A stretch of 64,000 nucleotides of DNA, from the NCBI RefSeq assembly GCF_024448935.1, contig NZ_JAMOIE010000015.1:1-64000 (forward strand), given 5' to 3'. Positions 28,044 through 39,978 of the stretch are shown one piece after another. The first letter of the stretch is position 1; each line of letters opens with the position of its first letter. Both the position numbers and the translations under genes were made by a program. Below the pieces are notes generated by a model, which saw only the letters and a list, made by a program, of their open reading frames with translations, was not told the origin of the DNA and searched no databases. The stretch comes from Stutzerimonas stutzeri (lineage in GTDB: Bacteria > Pseudomonadota > Gammaproteobacteria > Pseudomonadales > Pseudomonadaceae).

Positions 28044-28952
28044 TCAGGGGAGCTCGTCCACCTCTTCGACAACCGGGGGGATCAGATCTTCACGCGTCAG
28101 GTTCAGCCACACCAGTAACATGCCAGCCACGTAGACGGATGAGTAGGTACCCGCACCAACTCCAATCAACAGAGCCAGCGAGAATCCCCACAGATTCTCG
28201 CCACCGAAAAACATCAGCGAGCCCACCGCAAGCAGCGTGGACACGGAGGTAGCGAGGGTCCGAAGCAGTGTCTGGGTGGTGGATATATTGATGTTCTCGA
28301 GCAACTCCGCCTTACGCAGCATGCGGAAGTTTTCCCGGATCCGGTCGAAGATGACGATGGTGTCGTTCAACGAATAACCGATCACTGCCAACACCGCCGC
28401 CAGCACCGTCAAGTCAAAGGATATCTGGAACAGGGAAAACACCCCGAGCACCAGAATCACGTCATGGAACAACGACAGCACGGCACCAAGGCCAAACTTC
28501 CACTGAAAGCGGAATGCGACATAGACCAGAATGCCACCGAGGGCGAGCAACATGCCCAGACCGCCCTGATCCCGCAACTCTTCACCCACCGCCGGCCCAA
28601 CGAACTCGACTCGCTTAACCGTTACCGCACTCCCCGCCTCGCCACCTCTCAGCGCTTCGGCAATGCGCTCGCCCAGCAGCGGATCATCGCCCGGCATGCG
28701 CACCAGGACATCAGTGGTAGCACCAAAGCTCTGAACCACGGCCTCATTGAAACCGGAACCCGCTAGCTGAGAGCGCACCTGATCCAGAGCGATCGGCTGC
28801 TCATACGAGAGTTCGATCAGCGTGCCGCCGGTGAAATCCAAACCAAAATTGAGTCCTTTCACCGCCAGACTAGCCAGGGACACAAGCGTGAGCACTAGGG
28901 TCAGGGCAAACGCCACGTGACGTACGCCCATGAAATTGATTACGCGTTTCAT
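28044..28952 (-). CDS. secF: Protein translocase subunit SecF
   Basis: 302 residues with six membrane helices. The conserved GLDFTGGTLIEL start of the periplasmic region and the VIGYSLNDTIVIFDRIREN motif in the membrane domain are present. SecF pairs with SecD and uses the proton gradient to help pull proteins across the inner membrane. Separated from secD by 12 bases. Confidence 0.97.
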   Translation of the reverse strand: MKRVINFMGVRHVAFALTLVLTLVSLASLAVKGLNFGLDFTGGTLIELSYEQPIALDQVRSQLAGSGFNEAVVQSFGATTDVLVRMPGDDPLLGERIAEALRGGEAGSAVTVKRVEFVGPAVGEELRDQGGLGMLLALGGILVYVAFRFQWKFGLGAVLSLFHDVILVLGVFSLFQISFDLTVLAAVLAVIGYSLNDTIVIFDRIRENFRMLRKAELLENINISTTQTLLRTLATSVSTLLAVGSLMFFGGENLWGFSLALLIGVGAGTYSSVYVAGMLLVWLNLTREDLIPPVVEEVDELP

Positions 28953-28964
28953 CGTGCCAGCCCC

Positions 28965-30833
28965 TTAAATCCACAACTTCTTGAGATCGCGACCACCGTA
29001 GATCAGGTTGACCATGGCGCGGGTCACGATGATGGCGGTGAACATGGACGTCATGATCCCGAGCGAGAGCGTAACGGCAAAACCCTTGATCGGACCGGTG
29101 CCCATGGCGAACAGGATGCCCCCAACCAGCAGGGTCGTCAGGTTGCCGTCAACGATCGCCGAAAATGCCCGATCGAAGCCTTCATGGATTGCCCGCTGGA
29201 TCGACATGCCGTTGCCTATTTCCTCCCGGATGCGCGAGAAGATCAGCACATTGGCGTCGACTGCCATGCCCATCGTCAGAACAATACCGGCGATACCGGG
29301 TAGCGTCAGCGTGGCGCCCAGCATCGACATCAATGCAGTCAGCACGATCATATTGAACAACAGCGCGACCGTAGCCAGCACCCCGAAGAACTTGTAGATC
29401 AGCACCATGAACACCGTGACGAACAGGAAGCCCCACATGGCCGCCTCGACGCCGAGCTGGATGTTCTCGGCGCCCAGGCTCGGACCGATGGTGCGCTCTT
29501 CGACAAAATACATTGGCGCAGCGAGGCCGCCAGCACGAAGCAGCAATGCCAGCTCGGACGACTCGCCTTGACCGTCCAGACCGGTGATACGGAACTGGCT
29601 ACCCAGGGGCGACTGAATGGTCGCCAGACTGATGATCTTCTTTTCTTCCTGGAAGGTTTCGACGCGAACTTCCTGCTCTACACCGTCGACCATCTGCTTG
29701 ACGTAGCGAGTAGTAGGGCGCTGCTCGATGAAAATAACCGCCATGCTGCGCCCGACATTGTTGCGAGTGGCGCGATTCATCAGCTCGCCGCCATGGCCAT
29801 CCAGGCGGATGTTGACCTGGGGCCGTCCATTCTCGTCATAGCTGGCCTGGGCGTCGGTAACCTGGTCGCCGGTAATAATCAGGTTGCGCTCAAGCTGGAC
29901 AGGCGGACGCCCCTCCTCACGAAACTCGAAGCTCTCGGTGGTTGCACGGGCAGCATCGGCTTCGGCGGCCAGTCGGAACTCGAGGTTGGCAGTCTTGCCC
30001 AGAATACGCTTGGCTTCAGCGGTATCCTGCACACCGGGAAGCTCGACGACGATGCGGTTGGCACCCTGACGCTGAACCAGCGGCTCGGAAACGCCCAGTT
30101 CATTCACCCGGTTACGGACCGTGGTCAGGTTCTGCTTGATCGAATATTCACGAACTTCTGCCAGCTTGGCCTCGGTAATCGCCAGGCGCAGCACCCGCTG
30201 ACCATTACGCTCAGCGGAGGTCAGCTCGAAATCGTTGAAGTTCTTGCGAATCAGCGACTGGGCAGCAGAAAGCGTGGCCTCGTCAGCGAAACCGAGCTGC
30301 ACTGCATTTTCCAGCTGTGGGAGGCTGCGATAGCGCACGCGCTCCTTGCGCAACAGACTCTTGACCTCGCCCTCGTACACGTTGAGGCGGGTCTCGATGG
30401 CTTTTTCCATGTCGACTTCGAGCAGGAAATGCACACCGCCAGACAAATCCAGGCCTAGCTTCATCGGGCTTGCGCCCAGATCGCGGAGCCACTCAGGGGT
30501 CGTGGGTGCGAGATTGAGCGCAACCACATAAGCATCGCCCAGCGCCCGGCGCACTACGTCCTTGGCAGGCAGCTGATCGTCCTGCTCGGTCAATCGCAAC
30601 AGACCGCCTCGCCCCTGCTCGTCCAGGCTCGCCGACTTGACCTCGATACCGGCTTCGGCAAGCGCCTTGCTGGCACGATCCAGATCGGCTTCAGTGACAT
30701 TGAGCGAGGCCGCAGCGCCAGTGATCTGCACCGCAGGATCATCTGGATAAAGGTTGGGTGCCGAATAAATGAAGGCAATGCCAAGCACTACCACTATCAG
30801 CAGGTATTTCCAGAGGGGGAATCTATTGAGCAT
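28965..30833 (-). CDS. secD: Protein translocase subunit SecD
   Basis: 622 residues. An N-terminal membrane helix (WKYLLIVVVLGIAFIYSAP) is followed by the large periplasmic P1 region beginning GLDLSGGVHFLLEV, and by the RND-type membrane domain with GMAVDANVLIFSRIREEI. SecD acts with SecF and YajC on SecYEG. The order yajC-secD-secF is conserved and all genes share one strand. Confidence 0.97.
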   Translation of the reverse strand: MLNRFPLWKYLLIVVVLGIAFIYSAPNLYPDDPAVQITGAAASLNVTEADLDRASKALAEAGIEVKSASLDEQGRGGLLRLTEQDDQLPAKDVVRRALGDAYVVALNLAPTTPEWLRDLGASPMKLGLDLSGGVHFLLEVDMEKAIETRLNVYEGEVKSLLRKERVRYRSLPQLENAVQLGFADEATLSAAQSLIRKNFNDFELTSAERNGQRVLRLAITEAKLAEVREYSIKQNLTTVRNRVNELGVSEPLVQRQGANRIVVELPGVQDTAEAKRILGKTANLEFRLAAEADAARATTESFEFREEGRPPVQLERNLIITGDQVTDAQASYDENGRPQVNIRLDGHGGELMNRATRNNVGRSMAVIFIEQRPTTRYVKQMVDGVEQEVRVETFQEEKKIISLATIQSPLGSQFRITGLDGQGESSELALLLRAGGLAAPMYFVEERTIGPSLGAENIQLGVEAAMWGFLFVTVFMVLIYKFFGVLATVALLFNMIVLTALMSMLGATLTLPGIAGIVLTMGMAVDANVLIFSRIREEIGNGMSIQRAIHEGFDRAFSAIVDGNLTTLLVGGILFAMGTGPIKGFAVTLSLGIMTSMFTAIIVTRAMVNLIYGGRDLKKLWI

Positions 30834-30900
30834 GACGCAGCCCGTCTAATGACGCGGGGCGCCTTGCGCGCCCCGTCGTTGGTGTTGAGTAGAGGTCAGC

Positions 30901-31230
30901 TCAGATGGCCTTCAGCGTGCCCTTGGGCAGCGTTGCGGCGATCGCCGCCTTCTGGAACTTCAGCTCCACCGAATCGGAGACTTCGATCACGACGAAGTCA
31001 TCGGACACTTTCGTGACCTTGCCCGCGATACCACCGGAAGTTACCACTTCGTCGCCCTTCTGCAGACCGCCGATCAGGCTCTTGTGCTCCTTGGCGCGCT
31101 TGGCCTGCGGGCGCCAGATCATCAGATAGAAAATGACCAGAAAGCCGACCAGGAACAGCCACTCGAAACCGCTACCAGCGGGACCAGCGGCAGCCTCTTG
31201 AGCATAGGCGGCGGGAATCAGAAAGCTCAT
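30901..31230 (-). CDS. yajC: Sec translocon accessory subunit YajC
   Basis: 109 residues with one membrane helix (WLFLVGFLVIFYLMIWRPQ) and a small cytoplasmic domain (LQKGDEVVTSGGIAGKVTKVSDDFVVIEV). YajC associates with SecDF. The Ala-rich N-terminus (AAYAQEAAAGPAG) is typical of pseudomonads. Located between tgt and secD. Confidence 0.96.
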   Translation of the reverse strand: MSFLIPAAYAQEAAAGPAGSGFEWLFLVGFLVIFYLMIWRPQAKRAKEHKSLIGGLQKGDEVVTSGGIAGKVTKVSDDFVVIEVSDSVELKFQKAAIAATLPKGTLKAI

Positions 31231-31271
31231 GTAGCACTCCTGTTGCAGAGATCAGTTTAGTTATGGATTCG

Positions 31272-33451
<2,180 letters not shown>

Positions 33452-33522
33452 TGAATAGATCAGCACGGGCATCGGGGGCGCAAAGCTTAGCGGAAACACC
33501 TCATTCTGACCACGCCAGACGA

Positions 33523-33551
33523 TTGACCGCTTCGCAATGCATCCCTATACT
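33523..33551 (+). promoter_or_regulatory. Sigma-70 promoter of tRNA-Leu
   Basis: TTGACC (33523-33528) and TATACT (33546-33551) are separated by exactly 17 bases, followed by GCGCCGCC, a GC-rich stretch resembling the stringent discriminator of stable-RNA promoters. The tRNA begins 14 bases after the -10 hexamer. Confidence 0.85.
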
Positions 33552-33564
33552 GCGCCGCCACTGT

Positions 33565-33651
33565 GCCTCGATGGCGGAATCGGTAGACGCAGCGGATTCA
33601 AAATCCGCCGTTGGTAACAACGTGAGAGTTCGAGTCTCTCTCGAGGCACCA
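33565..33651 (+). tRNA. tRNA-Leu (anticodon CAA)
   Basis: 87 nt including an encoded CCA end. The acceptor arms GCCTCGA and TCGAGGC pair perfectly; the anticodon stem GCGGA/TCCGC closes the loop TTCAAAA with anticodon CAA. A long variable arm, as in tRNA-Leu, and the T arm (GAGAG-TTCGAGT-CTCTC) follow. It reads UUG codons. Confidence 0.96.
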
Positions 33652-34093
33652 TTAGTCAGTGACCAGAGGCAGCTATTGCTTCTGGTAAAGGGGGAACCGC
33701 AGCTGAACACGCGGCTTCATCCCCTGCCACGGGCCAACAGCAGCCTGCCGATACAAGCCTTACGCATCATTGGAAAACAGATTCGTACTGGCGACACAGT
33801 TGGCCGCATCAGCTGAATCAAGCTGCAATAATACGAATGTCGGCAACACCAAACAGCACCGAAAGCACCGCTTGCAGTGAGCGTAATTCTGTGGCTCCAA
33901 GGGCTTGGCATCGCCCAGCGAGTTATCGTAGAGTGTGACCACTGTGTTTGCATGGGTCGCTGTTGAATCGTGGCCTGATGCAGTAGATCTTCAGATCCGC
34001 TACATCCGTTCGACTCTTTACTCCTTGCAACCAGTTTCCGCTTTCTGCACATGCAGGGGCGTTTCCACTATTGAGTTTCAAGGATACAAAGCT
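33652..34093 (+). promoter_or_regulatory. Long leader region before the cold-shock gene
   Basis: These 442 bases between tRNA-Leu and the cold-shock gene hold no convincing gene on either strand. An imperfect hairpin (CCAGAGGCA/TTGCTTCTGG) follows the tRNA. The last part probably forms the long 5' untranslated RNA typical of cspA-type genes, with AAGGA twelve bases before the ATG. Confidence 0.45.
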
Positions 34094-34306
34094 ATGTCGA
34101 ATCGTCAGAACGGTACCGTCAAGTGGTTTAATGACGAAAAAGGTTTTGGTTTCATCACTCCCGAAAGCGGTCCGGATCTGTTCGTGCACTTCCGCGCGAT
34201 CGAAGGCAACGGCTTCAAGAGCCTGAAAGAAGGCCAGAAGGTCAGCTTCGTCGCAGTGCAAGGTCAAAAGGGCATGCAGGCAGACCAGGTTCAGATCCAG
34301 GAGTAA
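34094..34306 (+). CDS. Cold-shock domain protein (CspA family)
   Basis: 70 residues, a single cold-shock OB fold. RNA-binding motifs RNP1 (KGFGFI) and RNP2 (LFVHF) are present: [21 protein letters not shown] and DLFVHFRAI. It binds single-stranded RNA or DNA and acts as an RNA chaperone. The start at 34094 is fixed by family alignment; an open frame continues upstream without a site. Which paralogue (CspA, CapB or CspD) cannot be decided here. A strong terminator follows. Confidence 0.95.
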   Translation: MSNRQNGTVKWFNDEKGFGFITPESGPDLFVHFRAIEGNGFKSLKEGQKVSFVAVQGQKGMQADQVQIQE

Positions 34307-34317
34307 GCCCCGCCCCG

Positions 34318-34352
34318 AAAAGCCCCTGATGACCAGCATCAGGGGCTTTTTT
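34318..34352 (+). terminator. Intrinsic terminator after the cold-shock gene
   Basis: AAAGCCCCTGATG and CATCAGGGGCTTT form a 13-bp stem with a 5-nt loop and a run of T, twelve bases after the stop codon. Confidence 0.94.
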
Positions 34353-34405
34353 ATGCGCGCGTTTTCGTAAAATGCGCCACCGCCTTCCCTAGCGAGACAA
34401 CAAGC

Positions 34406-34903
34406 ATGCGCAACCACCCGCTGAGCCCGCAGGGCCAGTTTCCTGCCGCCGGCCTGATTCGCAGACTCGCCGCTATCTTCTACGATGCTTTTCTGTCGAT
34501 TGCACTGATGATGGTGGTCACGCTTTTCTACCAGCAGGTGATCTTGCGTTTTTTTTATGGGAGCGAAGGACTTAGAGCAGTAGCGGAAGCAGGCGGCCTG
34601 GATATGGACCCGATCCTCTCGACACTGTTACTGTTCGCGCTGTTCGCATTTTTTGCCAAATTCTGGACGCATAACGGTCAGACGCTCGGCATGCAGGTCT
34701 GGGGTGTGCGCATCCAGAACGCCGATGGCAGCGCCATCGACCTGTGGCAGGCCCTGTTGCGCTTCCTGATTGCGATCATGTCCTGGCTTGCCCTGGGATT
34801 GGGCTATTGGTGGATGCTCTGGGACAAGCAACACCGAACCTGGCACGACATCTATTCGCAGAGCCAAGTCGTGCAGCTACCGAAAAACATCCATAAAAAA
34901 TAG
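34406..34903 (+). CDS. RDD-family membrane protein
   Basis: 165 residues with the RDD pattern: LIRRLAAIFYDAFLSIALMM at the N-terminus (Arg and Asp), two membrane helices, then HNGQTLGMQVWGVRIQNADG and the final WHDIYSQSQVV. Three membrane segments are likely. Some RDD proteins take part in ion or proton transport, but the function of most is unknown. The stop codon overlaps the first copy of an eight-fold 7-bp repeat. Confidence 0.88.
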   Translation: MRNHPLSPQGQFPAAGLIRRLAAIFYDAFLSIALMMVVTLFYQQVILRFFYGSEGLRAVAEAGGLDMDPILSTLLLFALFAFFAKFWTHNGQTLGMQVWGVRIQNADGSAIDLWQALLRFLIAIMSWLALGLGYWWMLWDKQHRTWHDIYSQSQVVQLPKNIHKK

Positions 34904-34957
34904 CTGCAAGCTGCAAGCTGCAAGCTGCAAGCTGCAAGCTGCAAGCTGCAAGCTGCA
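34902..34957. repeat. Tandem 7-bp repeat, eight copies (AGCTGCA)
   Basis: Eight perfect head-to-tail copies of AGCTGCA, beginning inside the TAG stop codon of the RDD gene. Forty bases on, GCTTGAAGCTT occurs twice (from about 35000 to 35021), so the whole RDD-lptG convergent gap is built of short repeats. Confidence 0.93.
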
Positions 34958-35030
34958 TCAGCGTGCGGGCGGATGCCAAACCATTGTCATGCTGTTACTT
35001 GAAGCTTATGGCTTGAAGCTTGCCGCTGCC

Positions 35031-36092
35031 TTAACCCGCCCGCCGCAACAACCAGACACCTGCCAGCGCGCAGATGCCCGCCGGCACCGCCACCGCCAGC
35101 AGTGGCGAGAAGCCGAAGACCTGGCTCGCCGGACCCAGCAGGTCCTGCAGAATGCGGAACACGAAGCCGACAATGACACCGGTGAAGATGCGCTGGCCGA
35201 GCGTCACTGAGCGCAACGGCCCAAAGATAAACGAGATCGCCAGCAAAACCAGCGCCACCGTCACGGCCGGCTGCAACACCTTGCTCCAAAACGCCAACCA
35301 ATAGCGGCCGTTGTTCAATCCTTGCTCACCCAGATAGTGGATATAGCGCCACAATCCCGTGATCGACAATGCATCCGGCTCCATCACCACAGTGCTGACC
35401 AGCTGGGGCGTCAGCTGCACATCCCAGCGCTCCTCGGCAGACTTGGTCACCTCGGTATGATCAGCTCGAAAGTGGGTCGTCGCGACGTCACTGAGTAGCC
35501 ACTGATCACCCTCGTAGCGCGCGCGACGGGCGAAACTCGCCGACAGCAGTTGCCGTTGGTCATCGAAACGGTAGCGGGTCACTCCGAGCAGTAGACCACT
35601 GGGCTGCACCGCATTGATATGGATGAACTCGCCGCCCTGCCGGTGCCACAACCCGCGCTTGCTGCTTTGCGCCTCACCAGCGCCCTGCGCTGAGGAACGG
35701 CTGGCTTGTGCAATATTCTCGCTCCAAGGCGATACGTATTCACCGATCAGTACCCCTATCAGCAACAGCAGCAGCATTGGCTTCATTACGGCCAGCACGA
35801 TTCGCCCCAAAGACACGCCCGCGGCACGCATGATGGTCAGCTCGCTACTGCTCGCAAGCGCACCAAGACCAATCAGGCAGCCAATCAACGCCGCCATAGG
35901 CAGCATCTCGTAGATCCGCGATGGCGTGGTCAGTAATACGTAAACGGCGGCGTTCAACGTGCCGTAGCCACCCTTCACATCACCCAATTCGTCAATGAAG
36001 GCGAACAACAGGGCCAGACCGACAATGATGCCGAGCACCGTCAGAATCGCCAGCAGAACATGGCTGCCAATGTAGCGATCAAGCTTACGCAT
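35031..36092 (-). CDS. lptG: LPS export ABC permease LptG
   Basis: 353 residues. Six membrane helices flank a large periplasmic beta-jellyroll region (about residues 130-260, WHRQGGEFIHINAVQPSGLLLGVTRYRF). Starts MRKLDRYIGSHVLLAILTVLG, the usual LptG start. It forms the inner-membrane complex with LptF and LptB that extracts lipopolysaccharide. It overlaps lptF by eight bases. Confidence 0.96.
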   Translation of the reverse strand: MRKLDRYIGSHVLLAILTVLGIIVGLALLFAFIDELGDVKGGYGTLNAAVYVLLTTPSRIYEMLPMAALIGCLIGLGALASSSELTIMRAAGVSLGRIVLAVMKPMLLLLLIGVLIGEYVSPWSENIAQASRSSAQGAGEAQSSKRGLWHRQGGEFIHINAVQPSGLLLGVTRYRFDDQRQLLSASFARRARYEGDQWLLSDVATTHFRADHTEVTKSAEERWDVQLTPQLVSTVVMEPDALSITGLWRYIHYLGEQGLNNGRYWLAFWSKVLQPAVTVALVLLAISFIFGPLRSVTLGQRIFTGVIVGFVFRILQDLLGPASQVFGFSPLLAVAVPAGICALAGVWLLRRAG

Positions 36093-37215
36093 GGGCGGCC
36101 CCCGACAGGCTGCGGCGCTTACTCATGGCAAGCCTCAGCGGTTCCCAGTACAACATCAGCATCCCTATGCCAAAGAAGATTCCATGCACCCACCAGAGCC
36201 CCAGGGCCGGGGGGATTCGGCCCTTGTCCAGGGAGCCGCGTGCGGCGATGAGCAACGCGAGGTAGGCCATGTACAGGAGGATTGCGGGGAGCAGCTTCAA
36301 GAAGCGTCCCTGCCGCGGATTGACCTTCGACAACGGGACCGCGAGCAGTGTGACAATGAATACCAGTAGCGGCAAAGACAGGCGCCACTGCAGCTCGGAC
36401 TGCAAGCGGACATCCTCGCTCCCAAGCAGATCGAGCGTCGGCATTGATTCACGCTCGCTCAGCTCGACGCTGACCTCCGGCCTGGGCACCAGCACGCCAT
36501 AGGTGTCGTACTGGATCGCCCGGTAGTTTGCCTGCCCTGGATTGCCGTCATAGCGATAGCCGTTTTCAAGAATCAGATAGCGGCTTCCGTCAGGCTGGAT
36601 TTCCTGGCGTCCGCGTTCGGCTACCAGCACGGAGAGCCCGCGCTTATCGCCCGTGGCGTTGGAAAGGTTGGTTTCGGAGATGAACACACCAGCCAACTCG
36701 GTGCGATCAGCAGTCAGCTCGCGCGTATAGGTCACACGGGTACCGTCGCGCAGCGTCTGGAAGCGACCTGGCAGCAGCGTGTCGAACTCGGTCAGCGAGT
36801 CCTGCTCATTGAGGATGCGATCCACCTCGGCCACCCCCTGCGGGGCCAACCCGAGGCTCAGCCAACCGACCAGCCCGGCGACCAGCGCAGCCGGTGCCAG
36901 ACTATAGATCAGCAGGCGACGCTGACTCATGCCGGTAGCCGAGAGAACGGTCATCTCACTGTCGAGGTAGAGCCTGCCGTAGGCCAGCAGGATGGCGAGA
37001 AACAGGCCCAGCGGCAGAATCAGCTGCAGGAACCCCGGCAGGCGGAACCCCATGATCATCAGCAGCACACCCGGATCGAGCAGCCCCTGTGCGGCCTGCG
37101 CCAGGTATTTGATGAAACGGCCGCTCATGATGATTACCAACAGCACGGCACTTACAGCGCTCAGGGTAACCAGCAGCTCACGGGACAGGTAACGAAAGAC
37201 GATCAAACCGGACAC
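36085..37215 (-). CDS. lptF: LPS export ABC permease LptF
   Basis: 376 residues beginning LIVFRYLSRELLVTLSAVSAVLLVI. Six membrane helices and a central periplasmic domain (RFQTLRDGTRVTYTREL) are present, with LPLLVFIVTLLAVPLSKVNPRQGRF in the second membrane half as in the family. Partner of LptG. Divergent from pepA across 177 bases, the classical gammaproteobacterial arrangement. Confidence 0.96.
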   Translation of the reverse strand: MSGLIVFRYLSRELLVTLSAVSAVLLVIIMSGRFIKYLAQAAQGLLDPGVLLMIMGFRLPGFLQLILPLGLFLAILLAYGRLYLDSEMTVLSATGMSQRRLLIYSLAPAALVAGLVGWLSLGLAPQGVAEVDRILNEQDSLTEFDTLLPGRFQTLRDGTRVTYTRELTADRTELAGVFISETNLSNATGDKRGLSVLVAERGRQEIQPDGSRYLILENGYRYDGNPGQANYRAIQYDTYGVLVPRPEVSVELSERESMPTLDLLGSEDVRLQSELQWRLSLPLLVFIVTLLAVPLSKVNPRQGRFLKLLPAILLYMAYLALLIAARGSLDKGRIPPALGLWWVHGIFFGIGMLMLYWEPLRLAMSKRRSLSGAAHA

Positions 37216-37296
37216 TCCAGGGTTGTCAGGCTCCGGCGGCTACGCTCAAACTAGCCACCAAGCAGCCGGCCCGCCCGTAACAGGACGTTGGATTGA

Positions 37297-38886
<1,590 letters not shown>

Positions 38887-38908
38887 GCCAGGCGAGCGAA
38901 CACCGGGC

Positions 38909-39328
38909 ATGACTCGAATCGAGTTCTACGTGTTGCCGGACAGCCAGCCGGCAGGCCGTGCGAGAGCGGCCTGCCAGTTGGCGAGCAAAGGCTGGCAGCA
39001 CGGCTTGTCGGTATTTATTCGCTGTCAGGATAACCGACAGTGCAACGAACTGGACGAGCTGCTCTGGACGTTTCGTGCAGAGCGCTTCATTCCGCATGAG
39101 CTTCATGATGACAATCCACGCGCACCCGTGGTGATTGGCACGGAGCAGCCACCCGCCGCGACACAGGGCCTGCTGATCAACCTCTCACCTACGCTATCGC
39201 CGCACACTGACCAGTTCAGCCGGGTGATCGAAATCGTCAATCAGCAGCCTGAGCTGCTGACCGTCTGCCGGAACAATTTTCGCCTCTATCGGCAGCGTGG
39301 CTATGATCCAAAGAGAGTCGAGCTGTAA
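38909..39328 (+). CDS. holC: DNA polymerase III chi subunit HolC
   Basis: 139 residues, starting MTRIEFYVLPDSQPAGRARAACQLASKGW. The conserved DELLWTFRAERFIPHEL and INLSPTLSP motifs match HolC. Chi links the clamp loader to single-strand binding protein. It sits between pepA and valS as in other gammaproteobacteria, 23 bases after pepA. Confidence 0.94.
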   Translation: MTRIEFYVLPDSQPAGRARAACQLASKGWQHGLSVFIRCQDNRQCNELDELLWTFRAERFIPHELHDDNPRAPVVIGTEQPPAATQGLLINLSPTLSPHTDQFSRVIEIVNQQPELLTVCRNNFRLYRQRGYDPKRVEL

Positions 39329-39454
39329 GGCGTACTGGCCGAACGCGATGGAGCCGCCGAGTCAGCGCCGACCAGCAATGATGGTTACTGGGCCAACGCC
39401 CGATCAGTACCGCCCCCTAACACGCCTGGACGCTCACTTCCGGATGCCCCGTAC

Positions 39455-39820
39455 ATGACGCAATCGCGCCCCCCAAAAGCCCATCTTCTTGATGATCTGG
39501 AATCCATTCGTACGCTGCTGGGTGACCAAGACCCGCCACTACTGAGCGAGACGCTGGACCCCGACAGCTTTCCCTTGCTTTTGGAAATCGTCGAACAGCC
39601 ACCTGCACCGGCAGCCGAACCTGAGGTCGAGCCGCGCGAACCTGCCGTGCGTACAGCCTTTCGGACGCTCGCCGAGCGTCATCTCGACCACGAGCTGCAC
39701 AATGCTGCGCAACTCATCCTGCAGGAGGTCATCGACGACTTTGTCCCGCAGATCGAAGCCGAGCTGCGCGTCCGCCTGGAAGCGCGCGCCGAGCAGCTGA
39801 TCAAGTCCCATCGTTCCTGA
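39455..39820 (+). CDS. Conserved hypothetical acidic protein between holC and valS
   Basis: 121 residues. The N-terminal half is acidic and Pro-rich (LLSETLDPDSFPLLLEIVEQPP and a PAPAAEPEVEPREPA stretch); the C-terminal half is an amphipathic helix region (HNAAQLILQEVIDDFVPQIEAELRVRLEARAEQLI). I do not know a function. Its place between holC and valS is familiar in pseudomonads, which suggests a chi-linked or DNA polymerase III accessory role, but this is only contextual. Confidence 0.75.
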   Translation: MTQSRPPKAHLLDDLESIRTLLGDQDPPLLSETLDPDSFPLLLEIVEQPPAPAAEPEVEPREPAVRTAFRTLAERHLDHELHNAAQLILQEVIDDFVPQIEAELRVRLEARAEQLIKSHRS

Positions 39821-39978
39821 GTCGCAGCCAACCGAGGCAAACGCCACGCCGGAATAGACACTTGCGCGCGGCTCAGCTGTGCCGGCAGGACAAAAGCGGC
39901 ATCGCCACCCTGCCGATCATCCACTTTGCCTTTATACTTGCCCGCTTTTCCGATCAGCCGTTCTAAGGGTCCCGCCGC

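Noticed and set aside
33717-34052. 111-codon minus-strand frame between tRNA-Leu and the cold-shock gene
   Set aside because: No recognisable domain; more likely chance within a long leader.
34902-34957. CRISPR-like array
   Set aside because: Units are 7 bp with no spacers and no cas genes; it is a simple tandem repeat.
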